From positions 1-64,000 of the forward strand of contig CAZOUM010000003.1 in NCBI GenBank assembly GCA_964582985.1: a DNA stretch of 64,000 nucleotides. The letters run 5' to 3'. Position numbers and translations under genes: made by a program. Of the stretch, positions 59,025-64,000 are shown one piece after another (within the stretch, counting starts at the first letter, position 1; every line of letters begins with the position of its first letter). The notes below the pieces were generated by a model. That model did no database searches and was not told the origin of the DNA. It saw only the letters and a list, made by a program, of their open reading frames with translations. This DNA comes from CAZQYB01 sp964582985. GTDB lineage: Bacteria; Planctomycetota; Phycisphaerae; Sedimentisphaerales; Anaerobacaceae.

Positions 59025-60311
59025 ATGGATGTTCTTTTAATTGGTAGCGGGGGACGTGAGCACGCAATCGCGTGGAAATTGGCTCAATCGAAAAACTTGG
59101 GTAAGCTCTACATCGCTCCGGGCAATGCGGGGACAAAGCAATGCGGCGAAAATATTTCCGTCGGCGCCGACGAAGCGAGCAAGCTGCTGGCCTTTGCGCA
59201 ACAGAACAAGATAGAGCTTGTTGTAGTTGGGCCGGAAGACCCACTCGCAGCCGGAGTCGTTGACGCATTCGAAGCGGCCGGCATAAAGGCGTTTGGACCG
59301 AACGCTGCCGCCGCCCAGCTTGAAGCCGATAAGGCATTTGCAAAGCAGCTTATGCGCTCCAGCGCCATCTCCACCGCTGAGGGCAGAATCTTCGATAGAT
59401 TCAGTGACGCCAAAGCATATATCGCAAGCAGGGACGAGCCGGTAGTTGTAAAGGCAGCGGGTCTTGCAAAGGGCAAAGGTGTCTTTGTCTGTGACGACCC
59501 CGCCGACGGCATTTTGGCGGCTGAAAAAATAATGTGCGACAAGACATTCGGCTCAGCGGGCGACCAGGTCATCGTCGAGGATAAACTGCTCGGCGAAGAG
59601 GCCTCAATACTGGCTTTTGTGGACGGCCGAAATATTTACCTTATGGAATCCTCGCAGGACCACAAGCCCATCGGTGACGGTGACACCGGGCCGAACACCG
59701 GTGGAATGGGCGCATATAGTCCGGCCCCTGTTATCACCGAAGCATTGATGGACAGAATCACGCGCGAAATTCTCGTACCAATAGTAGATGGTATGAACCG
59801 CAATGGCACGCCATATAAGGGCGTACTGTATGCGGGACTTATGATCACTGCTGGGGGACCAAGGGTGCTGGAATTTAACGTCCGCTTCGGCGACCCGGAA
59901 ACCCAGCCGATTTTCATGCGACTCAAGAGCGATTTACTGAAAGTTCTGCTGGCGGTCTGCGACGGCAAGTTGGACGAGATTACCCTGGAGTGGGACCAGA
60001 GGCCGGCCGTCTGTGTTGTGGTCGCCTCAGGCGGCTATCCGGGTGCTTATGAAAAAGGCAAAAAGATAACCGGCTTGGATGAAGCCGAACGCCTCAAAGA
60101 CGTCGTCGTGTTCCACGCAGGCACCGCTGAAAAAAACGGCGATACTGTTACAAACGGTGGCAGGGTGCTGGGTGTAACGGCCATAGGGAACAAGGTCGCA
60201 GAAGCAAAGGCACGGGCATACGAGGCCGTCGATAAGATAAAATTCGAAGGTGCCTACTGCCGCAGAGATATCGCAGATAAGGCGATTAAAAAATCAAAAC
60301 TAATAAATTAA
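59025..60311 (+). CDS. purD: Phosphoribosylamine-glycine ligase PurD
   Basis: A 428-residue ATP-grasp enzyme of purine synthesis, joining glycine to 5-phosphoribosylamine. N-terminal LIGSGGREHAIAWKL, then VVGPEDPLAAGVVDAFE, the ATP-grasp core (VVKAAGLAKGKGVFV) and GPNTGGMGAYSPAPV, with C-terminal CVVVASGGYPGAYEKGKKI, are all present. Full length and probably active. It stands apart from other pur genes here. Confidence 0.97.
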   Translation: MDVLLIGSGGREHAIAWKLAQSKNLGKLYIAPGNAGTKQCGENISVGADEASKLLAFAQQNKIELVVVGPEDPLAAGVVDAFEAAGIKAFGPNAAAAQLEADKAFAKQLMRSSAISTAEGRIFDRFSDAKAYIASRDEPVVVKAAGLAKGKGVFVCDDPADGILAAEKIMCDKTFGSAGDQVIVEDKLLGEEASILAFVDGRNIYLMESSQDHKPIGDGDTGPNTGGMGAYSPAPVITEALMDRITREILVPIVDGMNRNGTPYKGVLYAGLMITAGGPRVLEFNVRFGDPETQPIFMRLKSDLLKVLLAVCDGKLDEITLEWDQRPAVCVVVASGGYPGAYEKGKKITGLDEAERLKDVVVFHAGTAEKNGDTVTNGGRVLGVTAIGNKVAEAKARAYEAVDKIKFEGAYCRRDIADKAIKKSKLIN

Positions 60312-60430
60312 TAAGAACTAAGTGCTAAAACTACTGGCAGCGTCGTCAGAAATCTTGTGTCAAGTGACATAATCATTATTTCTGACGGCACGTTTCCAGC
60401 ACATGTTCTGTTATAGGTGGTGCAACGAAA

Positions 60431-63400
60431 ATCTCTAATGGGGTAAATCCAGACAAATCCGTCACGTCCAGAGGCGGCAAGAGAGTCCTTGGCTGGCTTC
60501 TCAAAGGTCTCGTTCTGATAGCTGTTCTCTGGCTTGTTATTATTCTGATAGGCCGGGTCCTGCGTCAAATCGCGTTCGGCCAGATTACCGAGCTGACAAA
60601 TACAAAAATCGAAGCTAAGTCAGTTGACTTCAACCTTAACGGCTCAGTCTTTATCAAAAAGCTTGTAGTCAGACCGCACAAGAAGCATGGTTATGATGAC
60701 GCCATACTCAAAGCTGAAACGGCATATGCGCGTTTTGGTTTGGGCAGCTTATTGTTACTGCACCCGAGGCTCAAAGAAATAAAACTCAATGACTTCGTCT
60801 TCAATGCCCAATACGATTCGGACACACAACGATGGAACATACCTTCGTTCAAGCTCAAGGCCCCTAAGGGCGGCCCCGGAAAAATGCCGCTTGTTCACCT
60901 TGAAAAGGGAACGCTCCAGTACAGTAACGTCTCAAACGGACAGGTAAAGCCACTCACAGAAGTACCCCTTGATGCGAGATTCGGCCCTTCTGAAAAAGCG
61001 CGTGGCACTTACAGCTTTGATATAGCAACAGCAGAAAAAGCAGGCTCGAGCAAAAGTATCCTGACAGGTACCTACAAACGCGGCGAGATTACAATTGCCG
61101 GCGGAATCTCATCGATAAACGTCCCTGCGTTTGAAAGAGCGTGGTCGTTTTATATCTTGGCGGCAATGCTGAACTACGACCAGGACAATAACTATTTGCT
61201 CACGTTCAAAATAAACGATTTGGTCGGCAAACCAGTGACCGATGGAGATACCTTTGCCTTGGATAAGCTGCCACTTCTTAAAAAGTTCGGACAACTTGCT
61301 GCTCTGCAAAAATTCTTCGACCAATACAATTTATTGGGCAGACTTGATATTGACCTTGAGGCCTCAGGCAACCTAAAACAACTGAGCAGGAGCAAAATTG
61401 AGGGAAGAATCTACTGTAAGGATATTTCAATTCGCAACCGCCAGTTCCCTTACCTCGTAGAGAACCTCGTTGGCCCAATAGATTTCACCGAAAAAAATGT
61501 ATCACTCAAAAACCTGCGCTGCCGACACAATGATGTCGAGCTGGCTATTAACGGCTCATTTGATAACTTTGGGCCAAACTTGAAAGGCAAGCTCCGGATT
61601 ACAAGCGACAATATGGCTTTAGATAAAGACCTTTATGACGCACTGAACGTAAACCAGAAAAAGCTCTGGACCGATTTTTCTCCGAGCGGCCTTGTCGCGA
61701 TAAATTACACTTTCAGCCGAGAGCCTCAAACAGGCGAAACATATGCCCTAAACGTCGAATTGCTTGACGTTGAAGGCAAATACACAGAGTTCCCTTATCC
61801 ACTTAAAAATCTTACAGGACATCTGTTTTTTGACCAAAACAGCATTGATGTTCGCAGCTTCGTATCACAAGTTGATGAGCGCAAAATAGTTGCCACTGGT
61901 AAAATAACAGCCACCGACACCAATGAGCCCCAGTTCGATATCTTAATAAAGGTTGCCAATGTCCCCCTGGACGCCACACTCGCCGCAGCACTGTTGCCTC
62001 CTCAGAGAAGTTTATACGACCAACTCAAACCAAACGGTCTGGGTTATGGCGAGATTAAGGTTTATTCACAACCGCAGACCTTGGGCCCAGGGACCGAGCC
62101 GCCTGTGACTTTTATCGCCGACCTGGATTTTAAAAACGCTTCCCTGAATATAGAGAAACCGCCGTTCGCTATCTCCGATATAACAGCAAAGGCCGCCTTC
62201 ACGCCTGACCTGATAGATATTGAAAACCTGGTCGGTCAGTATAGCAACGGGTTGTTTTCAATAACTGGCCAAATTTGGCCGGCCGTCGAAGCCCGGCAGC
62301 GCCGCTATCGCTTGTCACTACGTGCAGAAGAAACTAAGCTGAATGATGATTTGATTGGTATGCTGCCGGCGCCAATGAAAGGTATTCTCTCTAAATTACA
62401 GCCGAAGGGGAAAATAAACTTCATCGCCGATTTGGAAAAAAACGAAAACCAAAGTCGCCCCGATTATAAGGTGGTTGTAGACTGTCTGGGTAACAGTGTA
62501 GGTGCCCGTCTTGCAGAAGGATTAAAGCGGCCCGACGTCACGTTTAGGTGGTTTTCCTATCCTTTCAAGGACGTCACGGGAAGCTTAACGATAACAAAAG
62601 ACAGTGTCACGCTGACCGATATTACCGCCGCCGCCGTTGATAACATCCGGACAACACCAAAAGCCGCAACTATAAAAATAAACGGCGAAGTAGCTCTGGC
62701 TGACGATGCTTTCAGCAGCGCCTCGATAACAATCGGTGCTAACGACGTTTTGCTCGATGAAAGACTCCGTATCGCTTTGCCACAAGATATGCAGTCCTTT
62801 TACGCCAAGCTCTCACCTGCAGGGCGATTTGACCTGGACTTCGAGAACATAAGGGTCTTCAAAGCCAACGGCAAAAAATGTATTGATTTGGCTGGAGTTG
62901 TCAAATTCAAGGATTGTAACTTTAATATCTCTCCCGCCATAACCGACGCTGATGCCGCGTTGAGAAAAAAAGGTCTATATAAAACCGAGGACTGGCTCTG
63001 TAATGCCCAGGCTGCCATTATTGCAGACCGTCTCAAAATTAAGGGCATCTCCTTAACAGGCCTGAAAGCAGATGTCAATTATGACCGCCAGCAGAAAAAC
63101 TGGTCGACTGAAAATTTGATTGCCGGTTGCTACGGGGGTAAGCTGGCTGCCAAATTCCAGTTCAAACAACCCGCCGACAAAGCTTCCGAGTACCTGCTGC
63201 AAATGGCTTTTGACAACATTGATTTGAGACAATTTCTTGCTGACACAAAAAGCAAACCAGCTTCCGGCGGCAGCCACACCACCGGCAGGGTGGCTGGCGC
63301 GTTGAGTATCATTCACCAGACCTTGGGCCCAAGGACCGGCAAGGTTGCTGGTCACAATTACCAGCGTATAGGCAGATGCAGTTTGAAAATAACCGACATG

Positions 63401-63787
63401 CAGGTAGGTAAAGCCTCACTTCTGGCGAAGCTGTTGGCTGTGTTAAAACTAACAGGGCCGAAAGATTACGCTTTCGACCGCATGCTCGTGGATTCCTACA
63501 TCAAAGGCGACAGGATTTACCTCGAGCATCTGGATTTGGTGGGGAACGCGGTAACCTTCAGTGGCTCAGGCTGGTTGAACTGGCACAGCAAGAACGTAAA
63601 GCTAACTCTTTTTGCCAGAGGCCGCCGCCTTGCCACCGCAGAACCGTCCATCCTGGCGTCTCTGACCGAAGGCATTGGTCTGGCCGTCGTTAGAATGGAC
63701 GTGACAGGCAATCTTTATGACCCACAGGTAACTGTCACGACCCTGCCGGTTATCAAAGGGCCCCTGGGAATCCTCGGCACAAAATAA
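60431..63787 (+). CDS. AsmA-like outer-membrane-biogenesis type protein, start codon unclear
   Basis: A giant AsmA/DUF-type protein (about 1118 residues). One N-terminal TM (LLKGLVLIAVLWLVIILIG), then NTKIEAKSVDFNLNGSVFIK and many beta repeats of the AsmA/YhdP type; the C-terminal domain has ALSIIHQTLGPRTGKVAGHN and AEPSILASLTEGIGLAVVRM. Such proteins bridge inner and outer membranes for lipid or protein transport. Coding potential clearly begins near 60440, but no ATG, GTG or TTG is in frame between the stop at 60383 and TTG at 60740, which would remove the TM. I give 60431 (ATC) as a stand-in; ACG at 60425 follows AGGTGG by four bases. Confidence 0.72.
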   Translation: MSNGVNPDKSVTSRGGKRVLGWLLKGLVLIAVLWLVIILIGRVLRQIAFGQITELTNTKIEAKSVDFNLNGSVFIKKLVVRPHKKHGYDDAILKAETAYARFGLGSLLLLHPRLKEIKLNDFVFNAQYDSDTQRWNIPSFKLKAPKGGPGKMPLVHLEKGTLQYSNVSNGQVKPLTEVPLDARFGPSEKARGTYSFDIATAEKAGSSKSILTGTYKRGEITIAGGISSINVPAFERAWSFYILAAMLNYDQDNNYLLTFKINDLVGKPVTDGDTFALDKLPLLKKFGQLAALQKFFDQYNLLGRLDIDLEASGNLKQLSRSKIEGRIYCKDISIRNRQFPYLVENLVGPIDFTEKNVSLKNLRCRHNDVELAINGSFDNFGPNLKGKLRITSDNMALDKDLYDALNVNQKKLWTDFSPSGLVAINYTFSREPQTGETYALNVELLDVEGKYTEFPYPLKNLTGHLFFDQNSIDVRSFVSQVDERKIVATGKITATDTNEPQFDILIKVANVPLDATLAAALLPPQRSLYDQLKPNGLGYGEIKVYSQPQTLGPGTEPPVTFIADLDFKNASLNIEKPPFAISDITAKAAFTPDLIDIENLVGQYSNGLFSITGQIWPAVEARQRRYRLSLRAEETKLNDDLIGMLPAPMKGILSKLQPKGKINFIADLEKNENQSRPDYKVVVDCLGNSVGARLAEGLKRPDVTFRWFSYPFKDVTGSLTITKDSVTLTDITAAAVDNIRTTPKAATIKINGEVALADDAFSSASITIGANDVLLDERLRIALPQDMQSFYAKLSPAGRFDLDFENIRVFKANGKKCIDLAGVVKFKDCNFNISPAITDADAALRKKGLYKTEDWLCNAQAAIIADRLKIKGISLTGLKADVNYDRQQKNWSTENLIAGCYGGKLAAKFQFKQPADKASEYLLQMAFDNIDLRQFLADTKSKPASGGSHTTGRVAGALSIIHQTLGPRTGKVAGHNYQRIGRCSLKITDMQVGKASLLAKLLAVLKLTGPKDYAFDRMLVDSYIKGDRIYLEHLDLVGNAVTFSGSGWLNWHSKNVKLTLFARGRRLATAEPSILASLTEGIGLAVVRMDVTGNLYDPQVTVTTLPVIKGPLGILGTK

Positions 63788-63850
63788 CTCCTGACCGCCT
63801 GCCGAAGACTTCGGTTGCGCAACCAAGCACCTCATATCCTGTAAAAACAA

Positions 63851-63890
63851 TCGGGGCACATACCGATAATTGGTATGGGCCCCGAACTTT
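63851..63890 (+). terminator. Strong Rho-independent terminator after the AsmA-like gene
   Basis: TCGGGGC (63851-63857) and CATACC pair with GGTATG and GCCCCGA (ending 63885) to form an interrupted hairpin of about 13 base pairs, followed by ACTTTT. Good strength and position. Confidence 0.7.
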
Positions 63891-63904
63891 TGCAAACCTT
63901 TATG

Positions 63905-63930
63905 TCGTTCCCGCGCAAGCGGGAATCCAC
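63905..63930. repeat. Short inverted repeat of the TTCCCGC...GCGGGAA type
   Basis: GTTCCCGCGCAAGCGGGAAT: TTCCCGC pairs with GCGGGAA around a short loop. This motif is widely scattered in bacterial genomes as an intergenic REP-like element. Only one copy is in the window. Confidence 0.5.
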
Positions 63931-64000
63931 TCAGCGCCGCCGATTACTCAGGCCATAGCTTCCTCACAAGCCAGTTGTTCGCAAGTTTAGCGAAGTCCCT

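Noticed and set aside
60387..60400. GG-N10-GC site before the AsmA-like gene
   Set aside because: The -24 box is good (GGCACG) but the -12 box reads CCAGC instead of TTGC, and the gene has no link to the flagellar regulon.
1..64000. CRISPR arrays, rRNA, integrases or IS elements
   Set aside because: I looked for regularly spaced repeats and transposase or integrase motifs and saw none; the tandem repeats found are within fliK and fliL coding sequence.

Overview
The window is dominated by one large flagellar locus (about 5.0-51.9 kb) from a diderm bacterium. The combination of features suggests a planctomycete, most likely Phycisphaerae-like: L- and P-ring genes (flgA, flgH, flgI), small conserved proteins next to fliA, an O-GlcNAc-transferase-type glycosyltransferase, MJ0042-type zinc ribbons, AsmA-like giants and small palindromic DNA repeats. 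The taxonomic placement is inference; no rRNA or other marker is present.

Layout. (1) 7-4697, minus strand: a TPR/O-GlcNAc-transferase/sulfotransferase fusion and fliK. (2) 5.05-19.8 kb, plus strand: one long gene train, flgB-flgC-fliE-F-G-H-I-J-motE-like-motA-motB1-motB2-fliO-P-Q-R-flhB and an FlhA-like protein fused to a P-loop-like domain. It is led by a textbook sigma-54 promoter at 5053. (3) 19.8-36.6 kb, minus strand: fliD with its own sigma-28-type promoter, a chaperone-like gene and a TPR gene behind a sigma-54 site, then flgL-flgK-flgN-flgJ(N)-flgI-flgH-flgA-flgG-flgF-pilZ-flgE-flgD read leftwards from a sigma-54 site at 36645. (4) 37.1-51.9 kb, plus strand: a pseudo-receiver sigma-54 activator, two secreted or membrane TPR proteins (the first with its own sigma-54 promoter), a second sigma-54 activator, fliL-fliM-fliN-flhA, a 2-TM protein, fliA, small conserved genes, two lipoproteins, and flgM behind a sigma-28-type promoter. 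A terminator follows. (5) 52-64 kb, ordinary genome: HPP membrane protein, zinc ribbon, a coupled operon with two GH130 glycoside phosphorylases, a CheX-like/CBS protein, a repeat-laden membrane coiled-coil protein, purD and an AsmA-like protein.

How it works together. The sites read from sequence suggest a classical cascade. Sigma-54 with the two resident activators would make the basal body, hook and junction proteins and the TPR scaffold. FliA (sigma-28) would then drive fliD and flgM, with FlgM holding FliA until the hook is finished. Flagellin, fliS, csrA/fliW, flhF and flhG are not in the window.

Most unusual points. The FlhA-like protein has lost the conserved Asp residues and the export domain, and carries a MinD/BY-kinase-like domain without a Walker A lysine. 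A second MotB lacks the ion-binding aspartate. A module of about 100 residues is shared by the hook (FlgE), junction (FlgL) and cap (FliD) proteins. An STN-like domain sits in a sigma-54-driven TPR scaffold. Several families of short palindromic repeats have inserted in coding and leader sequences.
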